Origin: GCA-002701945 sp964442015
Lineage (GTDB): Bacteria; Fidelibacterota; Marinisomatia; Marinisomatales; TCS55
NCBI GenBank assembly: GCA_964442015.1
Contig: CAYTYA010000016.1
Coordinates: forward strand, 1 to 31,865
Direction of reading: 5' to 3'
DNA length: 31,865 nt
Shown: piece by piece, positions 8,741 through 16,774 of the stretch
Numbering within the stretch: the stretch's first letter is position 1
How the letters are laid out: every line of letters starts with the position of its first letter
Translations under genes and position numbers: made by a program
Notes under the pieces: model-generated
What the model was told of the DNA's origin: nothing
The model's database searches: none
What the model saw: the letters and a program-made list of their open reading frames with translations, nothing else

Positions 8741-9574
8741 CTATTTTTCAATAGTGGGTTCATCTTTAGAAGCATTATTCTTATCGGTAAAAGCTGAATA
8801 ACCTAGTAATAGAATCATTGCTAATAAGAGCCATAGTGTAGCATGGTTATAAGCTGAACCAGAATAAGTGATTAAATCAACAAAACGACCAATTAATAAT
8901 GAAATTCTACCCATTACAGCAAAGCCAAATGAAGCACCAAAACTTATCATCAAAAAATAAATACCAAGCTTACTTAATCTTCCAAAAGTTCCAGTATGTT
9001 CACGACTAAAATAAAAATACATGAGACCAGTAATTGTTCCGATTAATATGATAAAATTATTAAAAGTACTCTCACCAACAAGAGCAAAAAATGGCAAATC
9101 AGAATTAAAAATTTGAAAAGCAGATCCTCTGATTTGTCCTAATACATTTGAATTCAAAAAACCATATGCTCTCAAACCAGCCGCCATTCCTACCGTATAA
9201 GCAATACCCCATCGTGCCATCCAGCTAAGCTTGGAGGATACACTTAATAACATCATTATGCCCAATGCAAATGGCAATAAATAAAGCAATTCCATATGAT
9301 GTCCTTTATTTATTCCCCCATCAGGAAAAATAGAACTAAAAACCCCGAGAAGATTATAAAACTTGTACCATAATAAATCAGAATTATATTCGGTAGCAGG
9401 CCAAAGCCTTCCAAATAAATTTGGCTGTATTTGAGTCCAAAAAAACATCGACGTCCAATATCCAGTAGATATACCAACAAATAAATGTTCTGCTACTTTA
9501 TAAAAAGGATTGTCTTTATATAAATACGATAAAATCGCAAGAGTAAGAAATGCAGCTATCCAGGGACCAATCAT
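8741..9574 (-). CDS. polytopic membrane protein of the MutL/DUF6754 operon (A)
   Basis: I do not recognise a named family. The 277-residue protein is hydrophobic with about six or seven membrane segments: residues 1-18, around 30-47, FALGIMMLLSVS (about 103-113), an AYTVGMAAGL stretch, FNNFIILIGTITGLMYFYF, LGIYFLMISFGASFGFAVM, and ATLWLLLAMILLLGY. A short charged tail (about 263-277) ends it. It is the last gene of the unit and starts immediately after the stop of the next protein (9575), with no spacer, so it is translationally coupled and probably a subunit of the same complex. No catalytic motif is visible. Confidence 0.8.
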   Translation of the reverse strand: MIGPWIAAFLTLAILSYLYKDNPFYKVAEHLFVGISTGYWTSMFFWTQIQPNLFGRLWPATEYNSDLLWYKFYNLLGVFSSIFPDGGINKGHHMELLYLLPFALGIMMLLSVSSKLSWMARWGIAYTVGMAAGLRAYGFLNSNVLGQIRGSAFQIFNSDLPFFALVGESTFNNFIILIGTITGLMYFYFSREHTGTFGRLSKLGIYFLMISFGASFGFAVMGRISLLIGRFVDLITYSGSAYNHATLWLLLAMILLLGYSAFTDKNNASKDEPTIEK

Positions 9575-10420
9575 CTAGTATTTCTTTGACCTCTGTACTT
9601 CAATAAAATATGTTATATTTCCAAATACGATAAATAGTACAATAACTAAATGAGCAATAGATTGCGCATCCATACCGCTTGTACCAATACCCGGTGAACC
9701 AATTAGTGCTTCATATTCAGCAGCCCCAGGCATTCCAGCAAGTATACCTTGAACCTGGCCACTATTAACCATTGGCATTATGTCATTCACTTGAATAGAT
9801 GTTGTTCCCGTGCTCATTGGAACACCTGTTGGGTCTGAAGCATATTGAACCCACTCTACTGTACCAGGATATCCAGCAGAAGCTGAAAAAATAAAATCAA
9901 AATCAGCAACTTTATTAATGTTCTTCATCATAGGAATATCATCTACTAACGTTCCACGAGCATCAGTAGTATATAGTTTACGAATATTACTGACCATTCC
10001 TTTAACTACAGCCTCATTACCTGGACGAAATCCTAATAAAACATAGTCTTCGCCATATGAAAGATTAAATTCTTCTTCTGCAACCTCAGTCAATGCCTCT
10101 TCTGCCATAAATTGCCCATCCGGCCAAAGACATGTAACATATACCTGGTGTCCATTAGTAAATAAATGTTTTAATAATCCAATAGTCATTGGATGGATTT
10201 CAGGTTTGGTACTTGGACCATATTCAAAAGAAACAAGAACTTTAGAATTGTCTTCCAATGCTTCGACCGCATCATATACTTTTTGTGTTGCAATTGTTGC
10301 GCGTATAGGTAAACCAAGAGGAAAAAATAAAGGTAAAAGTACTGCTAAACCAATAACAAGAAAAATCCATCTTCTATCAACTGTTCCAGCTCTTAATATT
10401 AAATCAAATAATTTATCCAT
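9575..10420 (-). CDS. membrane-anchored protein with a central alpha/beta domain (B), MutL/DUF6754 operon
   Basis: 281 residues, unknown function. One hydrophobic segment near the N-terminus (about 18-37, WIFLVIGLAVLLPLFFP) and one at the C-terminus (about 255-275, HLVIVLFIVFGNITYF) flank a soluble domain. The domain begins KVLVSFEYGPSTKPEIHPMT and alternates strands and helices (VYVTCLWPDG, DYVLLGFRPGNE, DFIFSASAGYPGT), a Rossmann-like pattern. The stretch GMPGAAEYEALIGSPGIGTS precedes the last helix. Its start overlaps the stop of the upstream gene by one base (TAATG). The two-anchor architecture resembles the DUF6754-like protein of the same operon, so the two may be related or partner subunits; that is inference. 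Confidence 0.8.
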   Translation of the reverse strand: MDKLFDLILRAGTVDRRWIFLVIGLAVLLPLFFPLGLPIRATIATQKVYDAVEALEDNSKVLVSFEYGPSTKPEIHPMTIGLLKHLFTNGHQVYVTCLWPDGQFMAEEALTEVAEEEFNLSYGEDYVLLGFRPGNEAVVKGMVSNIRKLYTTDARGTLVDDIPMMKNINKVADFDFIFSASAGYPGTVEWVQYASDPTGVPMSTGTTSIQVNDIMPMVNSGQVQGILAGMPGAAEYEALIGSPGIGTSGMDAQSIAHLVIVLFIVFGNITYFIEVQRSKKY

Positions 10421-11238
10421 TATTCACCTATATAAGATTTTTCTAAACCAAGAATATATCGAATTGATGTAGCAAATATCCCTAAACCAATACCAATCAT
10501 GATTGCTCGAGCACCAGCAACATTAGGATTGTTATAAATCCAATCCTGAAGAATAGGTAAATAAAACAAATTAGGTTGATCAATAGGCCAACCTAATAAT
10601 GAACCCCAAATGGTTACTATTAATAATCCACCCAATAGGGCACCAAAGGTAATCTTTTTATCTTTGAATTTTACGTTAACAACTAAACTGGCAATGAGAA
10701 CAAGGAGGTACATAATAAACCAACTAGATATGCTACTTCCCAAAGGAACTCTACCTACCATAATTATAATTCCCGATACAAGTAGAAGCGTCGCCTCAAG
10801 ATTCCGAACTCGAAATGCCCTATAGGAAGCTGAGGCAACAAAAAAGGCTAAAAGAGCAAACATTGTGGCAGATAATGGTGTAAACATATATTCAAACATC
10901 CATTTGAATAAAGTTCCTTTACTAGTTACATGAATACCCCACTCAACTGCATCATTTCCTTTGTAAATGAATCCAGCTATTATAGCAAAAAAGAACCCAC
11001 CAATAGCAAAAATACTATACTGCCAACCAGACTGCTGTTTAAGAATCTTTTTACCTTGAAGCTTCATAAGGTTCAACGCTCCAAGGAAGATTGCAAAACT
11101 AGCTAAAATATCATACCATTGCGTAGCATCATCATTAACAAATGACTCGATAGTAGGATGATCGATAAACCAGCCAAACAAAGTTGACAAGCCAATCACT
11201 GTTGCTATTAAAATAGGTATTTGTCTTTTCCAAAGCAT
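10420..11238 (-). CDS. polytopic membrane protein of the MutL/DUF6754 operon (C)
   Basis: 272 residues with roughly seven or eight membrane segments: IPILIATVIGLSTLFGWFI, ILASFAIFLGALNLM, YSIFAIGGFFFAIIAGFIY, ATMFALLAFFVASASY, LEATLLLVSGIIIMVG, WFIMYLLVLIASLVV, FGALLGGLLIVTIWG, and a last one near AIMIGIGLGIFATSIRYI. No transporter or enzyme signature is recognised. It lies 10 nt after the DUF6754-like gene and overlaps protein B by one base. Coupling on both sides suggests fixed stoichiometry in one membrane assembly. Confidence 0.8.
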   Translation of the reverse strand: MLWKRQIPILIATVIGLSTLFGWFIDHPTIESFVNDDATQWYDILASFAIFLGALNLMKLQGKKILKQQSGWQYSIFAIGGFFFAIIAGFIYKGNDAVEWGIHVTSKGTLFKWMFEYMFTPLSATMFALLAFFVASASYRAFRVRNLEATLLLVSGIIIMVGRVPLGSSISSWFIMYLLVLIASLVVNVKFKDKKITFGALLGGLLIVTIWGSLLGWPIDQPNLFYLPILQDWIYNNPNVAGARAIMIGIGLGIFATSIRYILGLEKSYIGE

Positions 11239-11248
11239 AATTAGATAT

Positions 11249-12115
11249 TTACTGTACCGTTAATATTGATATTATATTCCATTTAATTAATCCAAGATCA
11301 AATAGTATTCGAATAAGCAATGATAGTAATATAGTTGCTGTTACACCAGCCTTCATCATATCCTGTCCTTTGAGCCCACCCATTAATTCAGGTGATTGGG
11401 ATAAATAAGCACTTGCAGCAAAAAATTCTTCACCAATAAGAGTGTAATCACATGCTGTGACAAAAAATGGAATTTGTGATTGAGAAGCTGTTCCTGCTAT
11501 TTGAATTGCACCAATAGAATTTCCAGTTTCAGCTAAAATTAGAGATTCAGCATAAAATTTACCCATATAAAGACATGCGGCTGGTTTTTCTCTAACCATA
11601 ATACCATTTACACCTGCAGCATAAGCAAATTGATCATCAGTAAGATAATGAACCATATCATCTTGAAATAAATCAGGACGACCTTCCATTGTATATGCTT
11701 CCCTAACAGTTTCTCTTGCTGCTTTCATAACTATCGATCGAGAAACTGGTACATTTAAACTAGTTTCATAACGGGAAGTCATTTTAGAAACATGTCCCAA
11801 AATAATTACTCCAGCTACTGTTTCAACTTGATCCATATCCATAATCCCAGGAACATACAAAACAGATTTACCCATTTCAGTTGAACGACCGACAGCTTCT
11901 TCTACGGCTTTTAATCCAGGTATTGCACGAAGAAAAATTTCTCCACCTCTTCGAGCAAACCTAGTGTAATAAATAAGATTAGCTGACATAATTACAATAA
12001 CAAGAAACATGACAATTCGCTCTTCTTTAAAAAGGGGATGGCCAGCTAGCCAATAAATTATAAAAGCAAGCGATATGCCGCCTGCAACTAACCAAAATTC
12101 TTTATCTTTCAACAC
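11249..12115 (-). CDS. DUF6754-like membrane protein (D)
   Basis: 288 residues. Two N-terminal membrane segments (about 8-24 and 34-51) lead into a soluble domain with GKSVLYVPGIMDMDQVETVA, GHVSKMTSRYETSLNVPVSR, MVHYLTDDQFAYAAGVNGIM, IGAIQIAGTASQSQIPFFVT and CDYTLIGEEFFAASAYLSQS. A C-terminal helix (about 265-285) closes it. From memory this matches the family catalogued as DUF6754, which has no assigned function; I could not check. The start is a GTG at 12115 inside the end of the preceding small gene (14-nt overlap); a TTG one codon later is an alternative. It is central to the operon and probably sits in the cytoplasmic membrane. Confidence 0.82.
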   Translation of the reverse strand: MLKDKEFWLVAGGISLAFIIYWLAGHPLFKEERIVMFLVIVIMSANLIYYTRFARRGGEIFLRAIPGLKAVEEAVGRSTEMGKSVLYVPGIMDMDQVETVAGVIILGHVSKMTSRYETSLNVPVSRSIVMKAARETVREAYTMEGRPDLFQDDMVHYLTDDQFAYAAGVNGIMVREKPAACLYMGKFYAESLILAETGNSIGAIQIAGTASQSQIPFFVTACDYTLIGEEFFAASAYLSQSPELMGGLKGQDMMKAGVTATILLSLLIRILFDLGLIKWNIISILTVQ

Positions 12116-12386
12116 GGATGATTTTTTCTTCTAAGTTTTCTATTTCTTGTATAAGTAATTCAACATTTTCAGGTTTTTCAAATATTTCTGCAGCTTTATA
12201 GTATCCTTCTGTATTAATAAATGCATTAATTATAGGTCCGAAAAATATCATAACATGACTTCCAATCAAAGATAATGGTTTAGTTAATTCTAAAAAAAAT
12301 ACTGCCGGGGTTATGAAACCTGACTGATGAATTCTGGCTGCTATATTACGAATAAACTCTTTTTCAGTATTTGTATTTTTATTCAT
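12102..12386 (-). CDS. small 94-residue protein (E), MutL/DUF6754 operon
   Basis: A short protein of unknown function. A polar N-terminus (1-22) is followed by a hydrophobic centre (GFITPAVFFLELTKPLSLIG and SHVMIFFGPIINAFI, about 23-57), enough for one re-entrant or two short membrane-associated helices. The charged C-terminal helix contains EKPENVELLIQEIENLEEKI, with coiled-coil character. It begins 8 nt after the KOW-like gene stop and overlaps the DUF6754-like gene by 14 nt. Its fixed place suggests a small accessory subunit. Confidence 0.75.
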   Translation of the reverse strand: MNKNTNTEKEFIRNIAARIHQSGFITPAVFFLELTKPLSLIGSHVMIFFGPIINAFINTEGYYKAAEIFEKPENVELLIQEIENLEEKIIRVER

Positions 12387-12394
12387 AATTAATT

Positions 12395-13519
12395 TTAAGT
12401 GGTTTCTACCATTTCTAGATTTGCTCTTGGAATTACAAAATTTTGGTTATTAATGCTTACCTCTGCAACTCTAACCATCGTTTCAGATTCCATTTTCTGT
12501 AGTTCATGAGGTAAAGATGTTACCGTACCTATATGACCAAAATAAGGTGATCTTATCACTCGAACTAAACTTCCTTCAGTAATTCCTCCTTCGTTATTCT
12601 TTGATATAGAATCTAAGTTGTCAACATCATTGAAAGGTATAACTATTTCTGGTCGAATCACTCCTGCTCTTATTTGTGTTGCACCATTCACAGATGTAAA
12701 ATTACCATCATACTTTTTTAAGATATCAAAAGATCTTGCACCCATTGGTATTTTTCCATATCCTTCCGTTATAATCAATGATGTACCAATATCTTCTGAA
12801 CCTGTAATTGCAACACCTAATGTATACCCAAGAATATCTTCTAAATCATGATAGTTAAACCCACCTACCACTACTGCAGCTATTCCCATACTGATTGCTT
12901 TTTTATATGCTTGAAGACTTATATATGACCCACCTACAATTACACATCCTTTCATATCGATAGTAATCATCTCTTCTGTTAATTCGTCTTCGCGACTATC
13001 TACCAATACACGCAAATCACCTCTATTTTCTCCACCCATGCCAAAAATCCCTTGTATAAAGACTCCATTAGAACTTATCACAACTCCTTCCTTATCCATT
13101 ACCTCTGATACATTTCCATTCATATAAGCATCTATTTCTACAGGTATGGGTGCTTCGCGAATAACTACCTGACCAGTAATATTTGAAACAGACTCAAGAA
13201 CACCATCTACAGGGCACTTTACTTCAGATTTAAATAATCCAAAAAGACCTTTTGTTTCTGCAAGCAGATCGCCTTTTGATATATTTTTTCCCGTATCAAT
13301 TAACATAAATTCAGGAACATCTTGCGCATCAACATTTAATAGGTTTGCAACATTCACCATTTGAACATTTCCTGGTAAATGTGTCCTAGCAACAATTTTT
13401 TCTGGAACAACATCTGCACCTTTATCTACAAGAACTTCACCTTTAAGAGGAAGCCTTCTTTCTTTTTCAACAGAAGTACTTTCCAATACTTTTAATCCTG
13501 GTGTATACGCATGTGCCAT
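12395..13519 (-). CDS. barrel-sandwich plus KOW-like protein (F), MutL/DUF6754 operon
   Basis: 374 residues, no signal peptide and no membrane segment, so probably cytoplasmic. Residues about 22-125 read like a biotinyl/lipoyl-type or RnfC/NqrA-type barrel-sandwich: LPLKGEVLVDKGADVVP, GKNISKGDLLAET, then SEVKCPVDGVLESVSNITGQ. A central alpha/beta part follows (GCVIVGGSYISLQAYKKA, AVVVGGFNYHDLEDILGY, GTSLIITEGYGKIP). The C-terminus (about 315-374) contains GSLVRVIRSPYFGHIGTVTS, a KOW-like motif as in NusG and ribosomal protein L24. No modifiable lysine in an MKM or DKA motif is seen. It lies 2 nt after the MutL gene. Function unknown; an adaptor between the ATPase and the membrane proteins is a guess. 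Confidence 0.82.
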   Translation of the reverse strand: MAHAYTPGLKVLESTSVEKERRLPLKGEVLVDKGADVVPEKIVARTHLPGNVQMVNVANLLNVDAQDVPEFMLIDTGKNISKGDLLAETKGLFGLFKSEVKCPVDGVLESVSNITGQVVIREAPIPVEIDAYMNGNVSEVMDKEGVVISSNGVFIQGIFGMGGENRGDLRVLVDSREDELTEEMITIDMKGCVIVGGSYISLQAYKKAISMGIAAVVVGGFNYHDLEDILGYTLGVAITGSEDIGTSLIITEGYGKIPMGARSFDILKKYDGNFTSVNGATQIRAGVIRPEIVIPFNDVDNLDSISKNNEGGITEGSLVRVIRSPYFGHIGTVTSLPHELQKMESETMVRVAEVSINNQNFVIPRANLEMVETT

Positions 13520-13521
13520 AA

Positions 13522-15342
13522 TTATTGTTTTACCTCATCTGGATATTCATTCATTGCATTACTCCAAACATTTAAACTGCTAATACGCTTATCATTTTCT
13601 GTTGGTAGATTAAAGGGTCTTCCACGACCATCAAAAACTAATCCGACAACGCCACCATATAAAGTTGTATTAATTTCTTCATTCTTTCCTGCACCAACAT
13701 CCATTCCTTTTGCTGGACACAGCGTTGCATCAATTGGTTCATACTCTGCAGGTATCGCCAAAAGCTCTCCTTGGTGTAATATTATTTGTTTTTCTGACCC
13801 ATCTGGCATTAATAATGAAACTGATAAAATCTCATCTCCAGAATTTGCTTTACCCACCGGTGCTATACACGTACCTAAGCGAATCAAACAATCTTTATTA
13901 AATACTTCTAATGCAGCCTTTCTTGCACTTTCAGCAAGATCTTTTTGATCAATATTTGCAAGAACTCCAAGTTGCGGCATCATAAAAATAGAATCTACAG
14001 CTAATTGAGTTATACCTTCAGGAAGAAAGGAATCAATCAGCATTCTTGCTGACTGCTCTCTTCTAGGAGCATGAGAGAGAACCCCACCTGATCCTACAAG
14101 TAAATCCAATTCCATCATATCAACAAGAGATAATCCAGAATCTGACTGCTCAAACGCATCAGATATAGTTCTTTCTTTCTGAACACCTTTGAGATTAACA
14201 GCAAAAGATTTATGCTGAATAAATGATAGTCTTAATGCTTCTCTTGCTATCGCTTGTTCAATTTTTAATTCTTCCATAGACTGTGGTACAGTTGTTGGGC
14301 GAATCATTTTGTTACCTATACGGTTTGTTAATTCTTTTTCATCAATATCTAGCGGAACCCAACGTAAAACATTTTTAAGTGAAGCTTCAGCAAGAACATT
14401 ACAAATTGAATAACTCATTCCAAGATTGGCGCTGACTGTTCGATTAAATTGATTTTGAAATACGGAAAATATATCTGTTGTTGCGCCTCCAATATCAACA
14501 CCAACTACAGAAATATTTTCTTCTGCTGCAATCATTTCAATTAAAGAGCCTACAGCACCAGGAGTCGGCATAATTGGAGCATCTGTCCAACTCATTAATT
14601 TGTTATATCCCGGGGCCTGTTGCATAACGTGTTCCATGAATAAATCATGAATTTTATCTCGACTTGGGTTTAAGTTTTCTCTCTCTAGTATTGGGCGAAT
14701 ATTTTCTACAATAGTAAGATCTGTTTGCTCTCCTAAAGTTTTGCTTATTTCATCGCTCGCTTTAATATTACCAGCATATATAACAGGCAATTTATAATCA
14801 CTACCTAATCTCGGCTGTGGATTTGCCGCCTTTAAAATTTCTGCAAGCTCAACCACGTGCTTAGTTGTGCCCCCATCAACACCACCAGATAATAATATCA
14901 TATCGGGACGCAACTGTCGAATACGAGTAATTTTTTCATGAGGTTTACGACCGTCATTTGAAGCTAAAACATCCATCACAATAGATCCTGCACCAAGGGC
15001 TGCCCTCTCTGCGCTTTCTCCGCTCATTGATTTAACTACACCTGCAACCATCATCTGAAGGCCCCCGCCTGCTGAACTTGTAGATACATATATATCGACA
15101 CCTTCATTATCTTTATGAGGAGTAATTATTTTTTCCCCATCCAATAATTTTCGACTGGACAATTCTTCCACTTCCATTACTGCATTTAAAACTCCCCTAG
15201 TTACATCTTCAAAAGGAGCTTCAACTGTAGTGGGTGCCTCTCCTCTAAAACGTAATCTATACTCCCCATCAACAAATTCAATAAGTATTGCCTTTGTAGT
15301 AGTGCTACCGCAATCAGTAGCTAATATTGATTTCAATTCCAC
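13522..15342 (-). CDS. MutL (GlmL)-family ASKHA ATPase, no mutase partner nearby (G)
   Basis: 606 residues of the glutamate-mutase MutL family, actin/Hsp70-like ATPases best known next to adenosylcobalamin-dependent glutamate mutase. Phosphate-1 loop DCGSTTTKAILIE (10-22), the family-specific STSSAGGGLQMMVAGV (87-102) and AERAALGAG (111-119), LLSGGVDGGTT (150-160), phosphate-2 loop VDIGGATTD (282-290) and an adenosine-type LLVGSGGVLSH are all present. It is longer than clostridial GlmL (about 460 residues). The extra C-terminal part (about 470-606) includes LIRLGTCIAPVGKANSGDEI and LYGGVVGLVFDGRGRPFNLP. The start is GTG at 15342, 2 nt after the cdsA stop. No mutase subunit (glmS or glmE) or B12 gene is in the window, so the glutamate-mutase label should not be taken as its function. 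Confidence 0.88.
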   Translation of the reverse strand: MELKSILATDCGSTTTKAILIEFVDGEYRLRFRGEAPTTVEAPFEDVTRGVLNAVMEVEELSSRKLLDGEKIITPHKDNEGVDIYVSTSSAGGGLQMMVAGVVKSMSGESAERAALGAGSIVMDVLASNDGRKPHEKITRIRQLRPDMILLSGGVDGGTTKHVVELAEILKAANPQPRLGSDYKLPVIYAGNIKASDEISKTLGEQTDLTIVENIRPILERENLNPSRDKIHDLFMEHVMQQAPGYNKLMSWTDAPIMPTPGAVGSLIEMIAAEENISVVGVDIGGATTDIFSVFQNQFNRTVSANLGMSYSICNVLAEASLKNVLRWVPLDIDEKELTNRIGNKMIRPTTVPQSMEELKIEQAIAREALRLSFIQHKSFAVNLKGVQKERTISDAFEQSDSGLSLVDMMELDLLVGSGGVLSHAPRREQSARMLIDSFLPEGITQLAVDSIFMMPQLGVLANIDQKDLAESARKAALEVFNKDCLIRLGTCIAPVGKANSGDEILSVSLLMPDGSEKQIILHQGELLAIPAEYEPIDATLCPAKGMDVGAGKNEEINTTLYGGVVGLVFDGRGRPFNLPTENDKRISSLNVWSNAMNEYPDEVKQ

Positions 15343-15344
15343 AA

Positions 15345-16211
15345 CTATGATACTCTCGGAAAATAAATGAAGGTTAAATATGCATAGGTCAATGGACTAG
15401 AAAAAATGATTGAATCAAAACGATCCAATACGCCTCCATGACCTAGTAATATAGTTCCTGAATCTTTTACGCCGAGATCTCTTTTAATTAAAGATTCAGC
15501 AAAATCTCCAGCCTGTCCAAAAAAACCAGTTACTATGCTTAAAGCTACAATATCCAAATTAGATAAATCTGGTAAAAACCCTTGATAACTTAAAGCAAAG
15601 AAAAAGACTATTGCAGATAGTAAACCAGCAATGCACCCCACCCACGATTTATTTGGACTAACCCTTGGAAGAATCTTTTTCTTGCCCCATTTCATCCCAA
15701 ATACATACGCCGCAGAATCACAAATCCATATTGAAAGAATCATGCAAATAGTAAAATTTGTATTTTGCTCAGAGTCTAAATTTCTTAGAGCAATTAATGT
15801 GCCCAATAATAATGGAACATACATTACACCAAGAAGTGTAATTGCAATATTTCTTGTAGGATTAATAACATTTCTTCTCATCTCAAACAAAAAGAGTAGA
15901 ATAACTGAAGTACATAAAAATGTCAATAGTGGAGCCGAAGCACCATTTGAAAGAAAAGTGTAAAATTGAAATTCATTAATATTCGATAACAAAAAATAAT
16001 ATCCAGCTAATATAAAAGTAAAAATATAACCAAATATCTTTATGGGTGATTGATCTTTGGTTGTTGTTAAGCGATAAAATTCATTGATACCAATTATCAT
16101 AACTACTAAAACAAATAAAGCAAATAGAAAACCACCTTGCCACAATAAATATGTTATAGCAGGGATACCGATAACATTAATAATTGTTCGATTATTTGAA
16201 AGTTGATTCAT
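15345..16211 (-). CDS. cdsA: phosphatidate cytidylyltransferase
   Basis: Makes CDP-diacylglycerol from phosphatidate and CTP in the cytoplasmic membrane, the branch point of phospholipid synthesis. 288 residues with about eight hydrophobic segments and the full CDP-DAG synthase signature at 240-267: SLIKRDLGVKDSG then HGGVLDRFD. Length is normal. Unlike the common frr-uppS-cdsA-dxr order, here it precedes the MutL-type operon with only 2 nt between genes. A candidate promoter lies just upstream. Confidence 0.95.
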   Translation of the reverse strand: MNQLSNNRTIINVIGIPAITYLLWQGGFLFALFVLVVMIIGINEFYRLTTTKDQSPIKIFGYIFTFILAGYYFLLSNINEFQFYTFLSNGASAPLLTFLCTSVILLFLFEMRRNVINPTRNIAITLLGVMYVPLLLGTLIALRNLDSEQNTNFTICMILSIWICDSAAYVFGMKWGKKKILPRVSPNKSWVGCIAGLLSAIVFFFALSYQGFLPDLSNLDIVALSIVTGFFGQAGDFAESLIKRDLGVKDSGTILLGHGGVLDRFDSIIFSSPLTYAYLTFIYFPRVS

Positions 16212-16234
16212 GATAAGCGATGAAAACCGAGGCG

Positions 16235-16263
16235 AAAATACATCTAATTAGCTCTATTATCAA
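16235..16263 (-). promoter_or_regulatory. candidate promoter of cdsA and the MutL/DUF6754 operon
   Basis: TTGATA (16263-16258), a 17-bp spacer, then TATTTT (16240-16235). The predicted transcript start would be about 17 nt before the cdsA ATG. It lies in the 71-base gap after rlpA, the largest gap in this run of genes. The -10 is a weak match. Confidence 0.4.
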
Positions 16264-16282
16264 TAATGGATGAATATATCAT

Positions 16283-16744
16283 TTATGATCCTGATTTATG
16301 CTTCATGTATTTATTATCGCCTACCTCAATCAATTCAATTCTGACTTTTGTTGTCCCTTGCGCAATAAAGCCTAGTTTCTTTGCTGCCCCATATGAACAA
16401 TCTAAGATCCTTCCTTTTACATACGGACCCCGATCATTGATTCGTAATATTAACGATTTACTATTAGACAGATTGGTTACACGAACAATTGTATTTAATG
16501 GTAAGGTTTTATGAGCAGCAGTTAATCCATACATATCATACACCTCTCCATTTGCCGTTAATTTTCCATGAAAATCTGTTCCATAATAAGAACTGACACC
16601 AGTAAGTACTTTTGGTACTCGTTTCATTGTTTTAAATGATTTAGGATTCATTCTTCCTTTGGAAGAAACCGAGCTCCCATAGCGAGGTGAATTAGTACAT
16701 GAGAACAATATAAAAGTTAATATGATAAATAATATTCTATTCAT
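16283..16744 (-). CDS. rlpA: RlpA-like lipoprotein (double-psi beta-barrel)
   Basis: 153 residues. An N-terminal lipoprotein signal ends at C16 (FILFSC). The DPBB domain follows, from about 49 to 145: GVSSYYGTDFHGKLTANGE, LTAAHKTLPLNTIVRVTNL, and NDRGPYVKGRILDCS, which carries the conserved aspartate and arginine. RlpA proteins bind or cleave denuded peptidoglycan at septa. There is no SPOR domain, so septal targeting through that domain is not expected. It lies between the DHODH-like gene (30 nt upstream) and cdsA. Confidence 0.9.
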   Translation of the reverse strand: MNRILFIILTFILFSCTNSPRYGSSVSSKGRMNPKSFKTMKRVPKVLTGVSSYYGTDFHGKLTANGEVYDMYGLTAAHKTLPLNTIVRVTNLSNSKSLILRINDRGPYVKGRILDCSYGAAKKLGFIAQGTTKVRIELIEVGDNKYMKHKSGS

Positions 16745-16774
16745 TTACCTAATTTAACTCTAGCAATAATTTCA

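Noticed and set aside
8740..8755. Hairpin ACTATT-GAAA-AATAGT as a terminator of the MutL/DUF6754 operon
   Set aside because: The stem is short and AT-rich, overlaps the stop codon and has no U-run after it.
13511..13948. 145-residue plus-strand reading frame opposite the MutL gene
   Set aside because: Antisense shadow of a strongly conserved gene; low-complexity composition and no motif or ribosome binding site.
13522..15342. Annotation as DNA mismatch repair protein MutL
   Set aside because: The name is shared only; this is the ASKHA-type glutamate-mutase MutL family, with no GHKL ATPase motifs.
15631..15963. 110-residue plus-strand frame opposite cdsA
   Set aside because: Antisense to the conserved CDP-diacylglycerol synthase; no domain recognisable.
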